Both the position numbers and the translations under genes were made by a program. The notes under the pieces were generated by a model. It ran no database searches and was not told the DNA's origin. It saw only the letters and a list, made by a program, of their open reading frames with translations. From contig CALLWB010000025.1 of the NCBI GenBank assembly GCA_938016265.1, positions 44,228 through 108,227 on the forward strand: a stretch of DNA of 64,000 bases, given 5' to 3'. Below, in pieces: positions 17,643 through 26,426 of the stretch (its first letter is position 1; every line of letters starts with the position of its first letter). The stretch comes from an uncultured Saprospiraceae bacterium. GTDB taxonomy: Bacteria; Bacteroidota; Bacteroidia; Chitinophagales; Saprospiraceae.

Positions 17643-18650
17643 TTAATTGTCTAGTGTTTCGAAGATGACCATTGGTTTTATTGGGGTACCATCGCTCCAG
17701 GTGCCCAGGTATTTTTGTTCCTTGGTATTCCCGAATGCATAATGACAATTTATATTATAAAATGAGCAGTCAATTAGCGCATCTAGTAATTTCCAATAAC
17801 CAAAATAGTCGACGGCATCTGTATCTGCGCGTTTTTGAGCGGCCTTCACAATGTAGTTAGTCCGTCCATTGTCTAAATCCTGGTCAAGGGCACATGGCTG
17901 AGCATGGCTCGAATGGACTATTGGAGCGCCATAAATATCTTTGACATGAAGGACGAGGTTTTGATAGTCGACCTTTGCTGTTGACATGACTGTCCTGGCA
18001 AGTTTATCGCCTACCACATGGTCACCATGGCCTACGGTAATGATTAATTTGATATCCTTTTCTAATGCCTCATAACTGTCTAGCCGAGCGCCTCTCAAGT
18101 TCCCTGTGCCTGGCTGAGCCATAAGAATTCCCTTTGGTTTTGGAAGATCATACTCTTTGTATAATACGCCTAAGTACCCTGCTATAGCAGCTCCGTAGGA
18201 ATGTCCTGCAATAATTATATTTTCCATCCTAGGTTTTACGTGTCCTTCTTCTTGCAATACTTTTAAGGCACTCTGTATTCCTTCAGTTGAATTTTGTGCA
18301 TACTTGGAAGGTAGAGTAGCGAACATTGCTTTTTGATACCTCGGACTTATGACAATATTCCCTCTTTGCACCAAATGTTTGATCCAAGCGCCGTAGACGA
18401 CAGGGTTGGATACACCGAATCCATGGATGAAAACAACCACATTTGCGGAGTCTGGTTTCGGGTCTGCTGGTTCATAGATCCAAAAGCCGTTTGCTTTTTT
18501 TGATTGATCAAAATTTTTGTAGCTTTGATGCAAGTAATCACCACCTCCTGGTCCACTTATTGGTTGCTTCGGATGGACAACCTGTCCATTACAAAACAGC
18601 GTAGAAAAAAGGCTGAATAGAATAATATTGAAAATCTGTTTCAAATACAT
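17643..18650 (-). CDS. Secreted alpha/beta hydrolase
   Basis: A 335-residue protein with an N-terminal signal peptide (MYLKQIFNIILFSLFSTLFCNGQ). The alpha/beta hydrolase core shows VVVFIHGFGVSNP (oxyanion region, about residues 70-82), the nucleophile elbow GHSYG (about 148-152), HGDHVVGD (acid region) and a late histidine in IVHSSHAQP. It is probably a periplasmic or secreted esterase or lipase. The Pnkp-like gene follows after 15 bp, suggesting co-transcription, although an exported hydrolase and a cytosolic RNA-end enzyme have no obvious joint pathway. Confidence 0.85.
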   Translation of the reverse strand: MYLKQIFNIILFSLFSTLFCNGQVVHPKQPISGPGGGDYLHQSYKNFDQSKKANGFWIYEPADPKPDSANVVVFIHGFGVSNPVVYGAWIKHLVQRGNIVISPRYQKAMFATLPSKYAQNSTEGIQSALKVLQEEGHVKPRMENIIIAGHSYGAAIAGYLGVLYKEYDLPKPKGILMAQPGTGNLRGARLDSYEALEKDIKLIITVGHGDHVVGDKLARTVMSTAKVDYQNLVLHVKDIYGAPIVHSSHAQPCALDQDLDNGRTNYIVKAAQKRADTDAVDYFGYWKLLDALIDCSFYNINCHYAFGNTKEQKYLGTWSDGTPIKPMVIFETLDN

Positions 18651-18837
18651 TATTTCCTTTATAGTTTAACGGAATTTTCTAAATCCAAAGTTAAGGAATC
18701 ACTTGGTTATTTGTAGGTTCAAAACCCGTACCTGTTTTTATTGTAGAAGAATATGCTTTAAACTTAGGGAGCGCGAATTTTATCAGCAAGTTTGTATCTT
18801 GTTGATTAGTAATGGATTTTGATGTGTTTTTACAAAA

Positions 18838-21800
18838 ATGACGACTATGAAAAATTTATTTTTTTCCTGCTGCTTTTTCAGTGTTACCACATTAATAGCG
18901 CAACCCACTTTCTCTCCTCCAATTGATATAGAACCAATTGGAGCCACTACTGTTTTCGCAGAAGATTTAGACAATGATGGAGACGTCGATATTGCAGCTT
19001 TCGAAGGAGGAAAACACAATGCAGGGGCTAAGGTTTTTGCTTGGTATGAAAATAAGGGCAATGATGTTTGGACAAAACATGGTTTTCATAGTTCGATTTC
19101 GCCTGGTCCATTTACTGGAGATTCTGAGGCAGCAGATTTCAACGGCGATGGTTTTATGGATTTCGCTCTTTTAGTAGACCAACACAATAGTACTGGTAAC
19201 AGTTTTGTTTATTGGTGGGAAAACCCCATGGGATCAGGCGGCAGTGCGACAGACGACTGGATTCCGCATGTCGTTGCACAAAACATGACAAATTGTTTTC
19301 ACATGCAAGGACTCGATATCGTCGATATGGATCTTGATGGGAAATTAGATATCGTGGCTAGAAATTTAGGTACTTCAGCATTTAGAATTTATTTTCAAAA
19401 CACATTAGACAACTGGACAGAACGTGTTATTCCAATACGAAAAAGAGAAGGACAGAAGGTAGCAGATTTAGACAGAGATGGGACACCAGATGTTATTTTC
19501 AACGGTTTTTGGCTAGCAGGCCCAACCAACCCACGAACAGACACCTATCAAGAGTTTACAATAGAAGACGATTACTACACACTACCAACTTCAGGCTTAA
19601 ACAACTCTGTGAAAATTGATGTAAATGATATTGATAAAGATGGTATCAATGATGTACTATTTAGTGTAGCGGAAGGAGCAACTGTTCGACTTGCGTGGTT
19701 TAAATGCCCCAACAATCCAAGGACTCAAGCTTGGGTTGAGACCACCATCGAAAACAATTTTCAAAACTGCCATCAGGCCATCCTTACAGATTTAGACAAT
19801 GATGGAGATTTAGATATCGCAGGCGGTTATGCTTTTAATACGAACGGTGTCGAAAACTGGTATAATATGGATGGAGTAGGAGGGAGTTGGTCCGCTCAAA
19901 TTGTAGATGCTTCTGGAGGGATGTATTCTGAAGTTGTTGCAGACATTGATAACGATGGAGATATGGATCTCATCGGTCCTTCAGCATACCATCGCAACGT
20001 AAAAATCTACAAAAATCAATTAGACCCAAATATCAATACAGGTCCTCTCTCTGACCCAAATCAATTAACAATTTCCAGTAACGATAGCCTTACCCTAGTC
20101 CTCAATTGGCAGGACAACTCCAACAACGAATCTGGCTTCGAAATCTGGAGAGCAGTAGACGGTAATGCGTTTTCCCTTTTGCAGACGGTCAATAGCGGAG
20201 TGATCGTTTTCACCGATCAAACAACAGACTACAGCCGGACCTACGAATATCGGATAAGAGCAATCAATAACACCAACATTTCCAATTTTACAAATACAGT
20301 GAGCTACCTCACCAAACCTGATCCATTCACAGGACCCTTGTCCAATCCCAATCTATTGACTATCTCCAGCCCAGACAGTCTCGCTCTGGTCTTAAATTGG
20401 TCAGATAATTCTATTAATGAAACTGGGTTTGAAATTTGGCGAGCGGTAGGTGGTGGTGCATTAGCCTTATTCCAAACAGTAGGCATCGGTGTTACCAATT
20501 ATACCGATCAGGCTACGGTGTATAGCACCAACTATTCCTACGAAATCAGAGCAATTAACAATACCAATGTTTCTGGTTTCTCTAATACCTCCAGCTATTT
20601 GACAGGATCCGGCCCGGACATCAACAGCGGGCTCCTTGCCTACTGGAAAATGGATGATGGGCAAGGAACAATTGCCACAGAAGAATTTAATCAATATCCA
20701 GGGACACTAGGAACAGGCGTTTCCTGGAATACAGAAGGCAAGCTAGATGGAGCAAGTGAGTTTGACGGAACATTGGGAAGAATGAATATTGGAACAATCG
20801 ATGTCGACCCGAATGCTTTAACCATCTCTTTTTGGATGAAAGCAGATGATTTTGATCAAGTAGAAGGGCGTTTTATAAGTAAGGCGAGTGGAGTGAATGG
20901 TTCACAACATTATTGGATGGTGAGCTGTATCTCTGGAACCGGACTGAGGTTCCGACTCCAAACAAGCAACGGTGGAACGACAACATTGATTTCTGCTACT
21001 GGGGTTTTATCTCCGAACACCTGGCATTTTGTAACTGCTACTTATGACCAAAATACTATGAAGATCTACCTGGATTGCAATGAGGTAGCCTCTGTGGCAA
21101 AAGCAGGTGCCATCCTAACCAATCCAGCCGTCCCAGCAACAATTGGAAATCAGCCAGTAGGCGCTGGAGACCGACCTTTTGATGGATTGATGGATGATGT
21201 ACGTATTTATAACAAAGCGCTAAACCAATCAGAGATTTGCCAGTTGTACAATTATATTCCTACAAGAGCAGTTACTTTGAATATTCAACTTTGGTTAGAG
21301 GGAGTTTATAGCACTACAACCAACGATATGAGTGGCGCATCACTATATGATTTAGGGCTTTTGCCTGGACAAACGCCTAGTAACCCATTATTTACACCAA
21401 CTCCAGCTGGCCAGCCTTATTCGATTGCTCCCTGGAATTATTCGGGGATGGAGGGCACTAATTGGGAGGATTCAAATTATACCAACGATGTGGTCGATTG
21501 GGTTTTGATTTCCTTAAGAAGTTCTCCAGCAAAAACGGAGGAATTCTATCAGGGAGTTGGAGTACTCAAAACATCGGGAATGGTAGAATTAATATCAGAT
21601 ATGCCTTTGACACCTGCAGAAGTGAATAACGCTTACATTTATGTTTCTCATCGAAATCACCTCAGCATTATTAGCGATGGACCGGTGCAGTTGGATGCTG
21701 ATTTGGAAACGCTTTCCTACGATTTCAGAACCCAGAATAGCCTTGTCAATGGTGGGTTTGGACAGAAGGAACTGACTACAGGTGTTTGGGCGTTGTACAC

Positions 21801-21990
21801 TGGTGATATTTTAAAAACAAATGCTGGTAATGCGGATATTAATAGCAATGACAAACAGTTTTGGAGTCAGAATAATGGGTTGTTTGGTTTGAATGTTGCT
21901 TCCGATTTAGACATGGATGGCGACGTCAGCGCTTCTGATAATGTACTATGGTCAAGAAATAATGGAATTTTTTCTACGGTAGTGGATTAA
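18838..21990 (+). CDS. Secreted FG-GAP / FN3 / LamG surface protein with shared C-terminal module
   Basis: A 1050-residue exported protein. Residues 4-22 (MKNLFFSCCFFSVTTLIAQ) form a signal peptide; the ATG at 18847 is an equally good start. Residues about 35-395 hold seven DxDxDGxxD calcium-type FG-GAP/VCBS loops (DLDNDGDVDIA, DFNGDGFMDFA, DMDLDGKLDIV, DLDRDGTPDVI, DIDKDGINDVL, DLDNDGDLDIA, DIDNDGDMDLI), enough for a beta-propeller. Two fibronectin-III-like repeats follow (about 405-590), each with LVLNWxDNSxNExGFEIWR. A LamG/concanavalin-like domain is at about 598-800 (LLAYWKMDDGQG). Residues 809-1050 form a module also found at the end of the giant protein at 46996-55353. It probably binds carbohydrate or matrix at the cell surface. 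Confidence 0.88.
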   Translation: MTTMKNLFFSCCFFSVTTLIAQPTFSPPIDIEPIGATTVFAEDLDNDGDVDIAAFEGGKHNAGAKVFAWYENKGNDVWTKHGFHSSISPGPFTGDSEAADFNGDGFMDFALLVDQHNSTGNSFVYWWENPMGSGGSATDDWIPHVVAQNMTNCFHMQGLDIVDMDLDGKLDIVARNLGTSAFRIYFQNTLDNWTERVIPIRKREGQKVADLDRDGTPDVIFNGFWLAGPTNPRTDTYQEFTIEDDYYTLPTSGLNNSVKIDVNDIDKDGINDVLFSVAEGATVRLAWFKCPNNPRTQAWVETTIENNFQNCHQAILTDLDNDGDLDIAGGYAFNTNGVENWYNMDGVGGSWSAQIVDASGGMYSEVVADIDNDGDMDLIGPSAYHRNVKIYKNQLDPNINTGPLSDPNQLTISSNDSLTLVLNWQDNSNNESGFEIWRAVDGNAFSLLQTVNSGVIVFTDQTTDYSRTYEYRIRAINNTNISNFTNTVSYLTKPDPFTGPLSNPNLLTISSPDSLALVLNWSDNSINETGFEIWRAVGGGALALFQTVGIGVTNYTDQATVYSTNYSYEIRAINNTNVSGFSNTSSYLTGSGPDINSGLLAYWKMDDGQGTIATEEFNQYPGTLGTGVSWNTEGKLDGASEFDGTLGRMNIGTIDVDPNALTISFWMKADDFDQVEGRFISKASGVNGSQHYWMVSCISGTGLRFRLQTSNGGTTTLISATGVLSPNTWHFVTATYDQNTMKIYLDCNEVASVAKAGAILTNPAVPATIGNQPVGAGDRPFDGLMDDVRIYNKALNQSEICQLYNYIPTRAVTLNIQLWLEGVYSTTTNDMSGASLYDLGLLPGQTPSNPLFTPTPAGQPYSIAPWNYSGMEGTNWEDSNYTNDVVDWVLISLRSSPAKTEEFYQGVGVLKTSGMVELISDMPLTPAEVNNAYIYVSHRNHLSIISDGPVQLDADLETLSYDFRTQNSLVNGGFGQKELTTGVWALYTGDILKTNAGNADINSNDKQFWSQNNGLFGLNVASDLDMDGDVSASDNVLWSRNNGIFSTVVD
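21262..21987 (+). other. C-terminal module, copy 1 (LEG...GLLPGQ...DVVDWVL + dockerin-like end)
   Basis: Residues 809-1050 of the FG-GAP protein. Key segments in order are LNIQLWLEGVY, LGLLPGQTP, TPAGQPYSIAPWNYSGMEG, DVVDWVLISLRSS, HRNHLSIIS, LSYDFRTQNS and GVWALYTGD, then two EF-hand/dockerin-like loops, GNADINSNDKQFWSQNNG and SDLDMDGDVSASDNVLWSRN. The same segments occur in the same order at 54574-55350. No canonical T9SS C-terminal signal follows. Confidence 0.8.
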
Positions 21991-21994
21991 AAAT

Positions 21995-22029
21995 AAAAAG
22001 AGAGACTGATTGCCTTAGCCTCTCTTTTT
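21995..22029 (+). terminator. Hairpin terminator after the FG-GAP gene
   Basis: AAAAAGAGAG pairs with CTCTCTTTTT around a partly paired interior loop, 5 bp after the stop codon, with T-rich sequence at the 3' arm. It can also serve the convergent lipoprotein gene on the other strand. Confidence 0.75.
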
Positions 22030-22088
22030 AGCTCCTGTTATTGGATATTCGATTCTAGTCTTTGATTATACCAGAATTTTTAGAAAAT

Positions 22089-22745
22089 TTATTTCACATC
22101 AAGAGATACAATTTTAGTACTGCCATTTGTGCCTTCGACTTCGATCAACCCAACCCCCTGTGCCCAGTAATAGTCATCAACTGAAACAAGTGATTCTGTT
22201 CCTGCAATGGTAGTATAAGTATTCAATTGGTTGTGAATTACATCTATATAATAGATGCCATTTACAGGGCGATCTGATAATCTTTCAATATACTCCATCT
22301 CATAACGAGTAGTATATGATATCCCATTTGCAAACTGTTGGATGGTTGTATTCCATTTAGTCCCTATTGCTGCATTTTCCTTAAGATAAATCAATTTTAG
22401 AATTCCGTCTACAACGGTAGGAGTGTTCTCAAAATACATGGTGTATTCTCCATTGTTACAATTGAAATATCCAGGACCATTCACTCCCAAAAGGCCATCA
22501 ATCGAGGCATAAGTGTCCCCATCAATAATTTTCGGACCAGTGACTTCCCATACCGATGTTACCATACTTCCATTTTGGAGTACTCTATCATAGGTAAATG
22601 TTGATCCTTGTGAATAAGGTGCAAATAAGCAGGTGGTAACTCCATTGTTAAGTTTGGTCAAATCTACAGATGTTCCGGGGTCATCTTTTTTACAGGAAGA
22701 CAGGCATAGGGCAATACCGATGGCAAAAATGAAAATCTTTTTCAT
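22089..22745 (-). CDS. Lipoprotein of unknown function
   Basis: With the ATG at 22745 the product begins MKKIFIFAIGIALCLSSCKK, a lipoprotein signal with lipobox LSSC. The longer frame to 22832 only adds non-conserved residues. The mature part of about 200 residues is beta-rich, with repeated aromatic strands such as GSTFTYDRVLQNG, GEYTMYFENTP and TTRYEMEYIERL, as in many Bacteroidota lipoproteins of the outer-membrane inner leaflet or cell surface. No enzyme motif was found. It stands alone and is convergent with the FG-GAP gene. Confidence 0.8.
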   Translation of the reverse strand: MKKIFIFAIGIALCLSSCKKDDPGTSVDLTKLNNGVTTCLFAPYSQGSTFTYDRVLQNGSMVTSVWEVTGPKIIDGDTYASIDGLLGVNGPGYFNCNNGEYTMYFENTPTVVDGILKLIYLKENAAIGTKWNTTIQQFANGISYTTRYEMEYIERLSDRPVNGIYYIDVIHNQLNTYTTIAGTESLVSVDDYYWAQGVGLIEVEGTNGSTKIVSLDVK

Positions 22746-22955
22746 ACTACGTTTTATTTGTGTTTTTATTAATAATATCATTGATATATGACAAATATAG
22801 GAATAATAACCTTGCCGTGTGTACGCAGTCAACGAAAAAGTACTTTTTGTTCAACTTTTGTTAAATAAAATGAAAATCATTTCCTAAAGAATTCCTAAAT
22901 ACCATAAAACTTTGAACAACTTCCTTATTTTTGTCGCTCATGAATCAATTTTATA

Positions 22956-23996
22956 TTGGAAAATAACGATCATAAACAACCTGTTGGTGTAATTGGATCT
23001 GGTAGTTTCGGTACTGCTGTGGCAAATTTGTTATCTGTGAATAACAAGGTGTTGCTTTATAGCAGAAGGAGCGAGATTATAGAACGGATAAACACCAAAC
23101 ATGAGCATTTAGGCGTAAAACTGTCTCCTAATATAGTCGCTACTCCAGATATGGCGGAGGTAGGTCAGGCTTGTACCCTTATTTTTCCAATTGTTTCCTC
23201 GGAGAATTTCAGGGACATGATGCAACAACTTTGTCCGCATTTACGCCCACACCACTTATTAATTCACGGTACAAAAGGGCTGGACACCAAGATGCTGGAT
23301 CAGTCAATCATCGTGGATGAGCGCCAGCGAATTCACACAATGAGCGAAGTGATTTTGCAGGAGAGTCCGGTAAAACGAGTAGGCTGTCTCTCTGGCCCGA
23401 ATCTTTCTGGTGAAATTATGGAAGGCCAACCCGCTGCTACTGTAATCGCGAGTCGATTTACAGAAGTCATCAAAGCAGGACAAATGGCACTGCGTAGCAA
23501 ACGGTTTCAAGTTTACGGAACGCACGATATTGTAGGTGCCGAATTGGCCGGGGCACTAAAAAACATCATCGCACTTGGTTCGGGGATGCTAGGAGGGCTT
23601 GGTCTTGGGCAAAATGTTTGGGCCTTGCTGATTACCAGAGGATTGATGGAGATGATTCACATTGGTAAAGCGCTCGGAGCAGACACCCATGCGTTTCTGG
23701 GAATCGCTGGTATTGGTGACCTTGTAGCTACTGCCTCTAGTAAGAAAAGTCGAAATTATTCTCTAGGTTCCCGTTTGGCAAAAGGGGAGACGCTGGACGA
23801 AATAATTACAGATATGAATGAGGTAGCAGAAGGCGTCCGTACATTAAAAATAGCAAAACAAGCAGGAGAATACTATAAAATACACACACCAATAGTTGAT
23901 ACTTTGCACCGGATAGTTTACAAGGGATTTCCACTTGAAAAAGCACTGGAATACTTGATGGCTTATCCATATGCAGTCGATGTCGACTTTTTATAA
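22956..23996 (+). CDS. gpsA: Glycerol-3-phosphate dehydrogenase [NAD(P)+]
   Basis: Reduces dihydroxyacetone phosphate to sn-glycerol-3-phosphate for phospholipid synthesis. The Rossmann motif VIGSGSFGTAVANLL begins at residue 12. The substrate-domain segments LKNIIALGSGMLGGLGLGQN, GIAGIGDLVATASS and RNYSLGSRLAKGE are typical of GpsA. The start is TTG: an upstream ATG at 22940 is in another frame and the frame is closed at 22941. A TATTTTTG element at 22926-22933 resembles a -7 box, but the nearest TTTG (22911) is too close for standard spacing. The gene is followed by purE after 9 bp. Confidence 0.93.
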   Translation: MENNDHKQPVGVIGSGSFGTAVANLLSVNNKVLLYSRRSEIIERINTKHEHLGVKLSPNIVATPDMAEVGQACTLIFPIVSSENFRDMMQQLCPHLRPHHLLIHGTKGLDTKMLDQSIIVDERQRIHTMSEVILQESPVKRVGCLSGPNLSGEIMEGQPAATVIASRFTEVIKAGQMALRSKRFQVYGTHDIVGAELAGALKNIIALGSGMLGGLGLGQNVWALLITRGLMEMIHIGKALGADTHAFLGIAGIGDLVATASSKKSRNYSLGSRLAKGETLDEIITDMNEVAEGVRTLKIAKQAGEYYKIHTPIVDTLHRIVYKGFPLEKALEYLMAYPYAVDVDFL

Positions 23997-24005
23997 AAAA
24001 TAATC

Positions 24006-24464
24006 ATGTCTAAAGTTTTAATCCTTATCGGCTCTAAATCTGATGAGCCAGTTATGAAAGAATCCGTCCGTTATCTGGAATGGTTTGGTATCGAATGTGC
24101 TATGCACGTGGCTTCCGCACACAGAAATCCAAAATTAGTAGTCGAGTTGACAGAAGGCGCAGCTGCTAATGGATACACTGTTATCATCGCAGCAGCTGGA
24201 ATGGCTGCCGCTTTGCCTGGGGTAGTCGCAGCACATACTCAACTTCCAGTACTAGGCGTTCCGCTTGAAGGAGGTCTGCCAGGAGGAATTGATGCCTTAT
24301 ATTCTATCGTCCAAATGCCTCCGGGATTGCCTGTTGGTACGCTGGCAGTAGGAAAAGCGGGTGCACGAAATGCTTCTGTCTTAGCCGCTAGAATTATCGC
24401 GCTTCAGGACAAAAATATCTTTGGAAAACTGGAAGAATTTAAAGGAATGGGTTTTAAAATATAA
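24006..24464 (+). CDS. purE: N5-carboxyaminoimidazole ribonucleotide mutase
   Basis: Class I PurE, converting N5-CAIR to CAIR in purine synthesis. Visible motifs are IGSKSDEPVM near the N-terminus, the active-site ASAHRNPK (about residues 38-45), AAAGMAAALPGVVA and the GGLPGGIDALYSIVQMPPG loop. At 152 residues it is of normal length. It lies 9 bp after gpsA, so both are likely on one transcript. The partner PurK is not in the window. The gene is convergent with the methyltransferase pair, with 3 bp between stop codons. Confidence 0.95.
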   Translation: MSKVLILIGSKSDEPVMKESVRYLEWFGIECAMHVASAHRNPKLVVELTEGAAANGYTVIIAAAGMAAALPGVVAAHTQLPVLGVPLEGGLPGGIDALYSIVQMPPGLPVGTLAVGKAGARNASVLAARIIALQDKNIFGKLEEFKGMGFKI

Positions 24465-24467
24465 TCC

Positions 24468-25052
24468 CTAACTACTTCCTTTCTTACTTGCAATTATAAA
24501 TAGTTCCTTACCCGCTCTGGGTTTAATGCTATTGTAGCAAGGCGCAATGACAACTGGATCAAAATGTTTGTCAAACAGGGCTTTGTATTCCTTTCGGTTA
24601 CCACCAAAGGGAGGGCCATCCTTTTTGTCCATTTCGAACAGCAAACCAACTAATTTTCCTTCTGGCTTAAGGATTTTACTTGCTTGCTCCGCATAGGCTG
24701 CTCGTTGTTCTGGCGTTTCCAATGTACAAAAAAAGGTTTGTTCCATAATTCGATCCACCTTTATCTCCAGTTTAAAAAAGTCAGCACGTAGTAGATGATC
24801 TGCAGGGAAATCCGGCACTCGCTTTTTGAAATTATCCAAAGCGAGTTGTGCCCAATCACACACATATACTTCCTTGAAGCCTTGACGATGCAAGTACACT
24901 GCCTCATGTGCATGCCCACATCCAGGGATTAGGATCTTCAGATGTTTGTTGTCTAATTGATCGATGTATTCTTTTAGTGGAGTGGTAATACTGCCAGTAT
25001 TCCAGGGAGTATTTGATGAACTGTAGCGTTCATTCCATGATTGATCATCCAT
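24468..25052 (-). CDS. TPMT-family SAM-dependent methyltransferase
   Basis: A 194-residue class I methyltransferase of the thiopurine S-methyltransferase family. Motif I is LKILIPGCGHAHEAVYL (about residues 39-55). The N-terminal WNERYSSSNTPWNTG and the later FFCTLETPEQRAAYA segment are characteristic. The natural substrate in bacteria may be a small thiol, selenium or tellurium compound, or a halide; this cannot be decided here. The start overlaps the stop of the upstream RNA methyltransferase gene by 8 bp, so translation is coupled. Confidence 0.88.
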   Translation of the reverse strand: MDDQSWNERYSSSNTPWNTGSITTPLKEYIDQLDNKHLKILIPGCGHAHEAVYLHRQGFKEVYVCDWAQLALDNFKKRVPDFPADHLLRADFFKLEIKVDRIMEQTFFCTLETPEQRAAYAEQASKILKPEGKLVGLLFEMDKKDGPPFGGNRKEYKALFDKHFDPVVIAPCYNSIKPRAGKELFIIASKKGSS

Positions 25053-25587
25053 TGCTGGAAATTTTTAATTTTTGAAAAAGCTCCCAGACGATTATTCCTG
25101 CACAAACGGAAATATTCAAGGAATGTTTGGTGCCAAACTGTGGTATTTCGAGGCAATTGTCCGCGGCATCTACTGCTTCCTGACTGACTCCTTTTACCTC
25201 GTTGCCGAGAATAATCACGTATTTTCCTTCTGGGGTAGTTTGGAAATCGGAGAGTAGGGTACTGCCTTCTGCTTGTTCGATGGCTAGGATAGTGTAGCCT
25301 TTTTGTTTGTAATACTGAATGGCTTCCAATGTGGTCTTATAATAGGTCCAGGATATGGATTCTGTTGCACCAATTGCTGTTTTTAATATTTCTCTGTGAG
25401 GAGGTTGAGCAGTTATTCCACAAAGTGCTATGCCTTCAAGAGCAAATGCATCGGCTGTCCGAAAGGCAGCGCCTACATTAAGTGCACTTCGCACATTGTC
25501 CAACAGAACAATGATGGGCGTTTTCTGCTGTTTTCTAAATTCTTCAACGGTAACTCTGTTGAGCTCTAAAAGCGACCTTTTTTTCAT
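25045..25587 (-). CDS. TrmH/SpoU-family RNA 2'-O-methyltransferase
   Basis: A SPOUT-class RNA methyltransferase of about 180 residues. The three SpoU motifs are present: LLDNVRSALNVGAAFRTAD near residue 30, YVIILGNEVKGVSQEAVD near 128 and the knot-forming CLEIPQFGTKHSLNISVCAG near 150. The target is probably tRNA or rRNA 2'-O; the subfamily is not certain. ATG at 25587 (MKKRSLLELNRVTVEEF) is preferred over the upstream ATG at 25605. It overlaps the TPMT gene by 8 bp. Confidence 0.9.
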   Translation of the reverse strand: MKKRSLLELNRVTVEEFRKQQKTPIIVLLDNVRSALNVGAAFRTADAFALEGIALCGITAQPPHREILKTAIGATESISWTYYKTTLEAIQYYKQKGYTILAIEQAEGSTLLSDFQTTPEGKYVIILGNEVKGVSQEAVDAADNCLEIPQFGTKHSLNISVCAGIIVWELFQKLKISSNG

Positions 25588-25676
25588 AGCGCTAATATAA
25601 TACACAACTTATTCTAATCCCAATCCATCGATTGTTGGCTGAATAAAATGCCAAGGTTGAAAAATTTGAATAGGAG

Positions 25677-25742
25677 CCTCCCTGATGGGAGGGACCCACC
25701 CTTTCCGCCACCGCCTTCCCAATTTTTGAAAAAATTGGGAAG
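25677..25742. repeat. GC-rich intergenic element with two perfect inverted repeats
   Basis: The first inverted repeat is CCTCCC-tgat-GGGAGG (25677-25692). The second is CTTCCCAATTTTT-ga-AAAAATTGGGAAG (25715-25742), with 13-bp arms. Between them is a C-rich stretch (GACCCACCCTTTCCGCCACC). It stands out in composition from the AT-rich surroundings, like a dispersed intergenic palindromic element or the end of a degraded mobile element. Confidence 0.5.
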
Positions 25743-26220
25743 CAAATATTCCCGAACCTTCAGCGCTCCGCATACTTTCCCCCACCCAGAAAAACATCCA
25801 GTTGCTAAAGTTATTTTTTGACGTTCGAACATTAAAAGGAAATAACATTCCTCTATATACTAGAGTCAAAATTTTGGATTTTACATAAATCGTTTTTTAA
25901 TTTTTCATTCATATTGCTTGTAATTTACTGGTAATCAAAGAGAAGAAATTTTAAAAAAAACTCAGTTTCAAAAATAAAAAAGCATGCGATTATTCTAATT
26001 GTTTGAATTGGGTTGATAAAACCACTAAAAATTGAATCCTTTAAGGTTTATATCCGTATTCAAATATATTGGTGTTAAAAAAATAACTTCATCAGGAGGA
26101 TTTCTACTTGCAATATTTAGGAAACCTATTGTTATTGTAAATGAAAAAATGATGTTAAAATAGAGTAATTGTTGTTAAAATTTTCTTAAAAACTTTTGAA
26201 AGTCAAAGCAATAGGCTATT

Positions 26221-26361
26221 TTGGATCTTTCAAGAAGTCAATATATTGATTTTTTGAATTCCGAAAACCAAGAATTTTATGCTGCTCAGCAGTATGCAAT
26301 CCAAACTTTATCAATTATCAATTTTTTATTTGGCATAGTATTGTTAGTACTATATCAGTAG
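26221..26361 (+). CDS. Possible 46-residue membrane miniprotein
   Basis: A frame that opens after a stop at 26212-26214 begins with TTG and reads MDLSRSQYIDFLNSENQEF, then a hydrophobic tail SIINFLFGIVLLVLYQ before TAG. The composition (a polar helix then one membrane span) looks more like coding sequence than the AT-rich surroundings would give by chance. There is no clear ribosome binding site. It could also be the remnant of a larger gene. Confidence 0.3.
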   Translation: MDLSRSQYIDFLNSENQEFYAAQQYAIQTLSIINFLFGIVLLVLYQ

Positions 26362-26426
26362 AAGGTTTTTTTAAAGAAGAACACGAAAAAGAGCACCAAG
26401 ATTAAAAGAATTGAAAAGACTGAAAA

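Larger units (their letters stand above)
25606..26426. other. 820-bp intergenic region with one palindromic element and one small ORF
   Basis: The left third holds a comparatively GC-rich element with two inverted repeats (25677-25742). The middle is AT-rich with no coding signal. A small TTG-start frame lies at 26221-26361. A short palindrome (ATGCTGCT-c-AGCAGTAT, 26279-26295) lies inside that frame. The minus-strand open frames here are glycine/arginine-rich and look like products of the GC-rich element rather than genes. Confidence 0.5.

Noticed and set aside
24468..25052. The methyltransferase as a Hen1 partner for the Pnkp-like protein
   Set aside because: Its motifs are of the thiopurine methyltransferase family, with no Hen1 metal-binding motif, and it is 7 kb away in another operon.
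25609..25869. Minus-strand glycine/arginine-rich frames near the RNA methyltransferase
   Set aside because: Two overlapping frames both read through the GC-rich palindromic element; the residues reflect the inverted repeats and no start signal or domain is seen.
26279..26295. Palindrome ATGCTGCT-c-AGCAGTAT as a hairpin terminator
   Set aside because: The arms leave a one-base loop and no T run follows, and it falls within a possible small coding frame.
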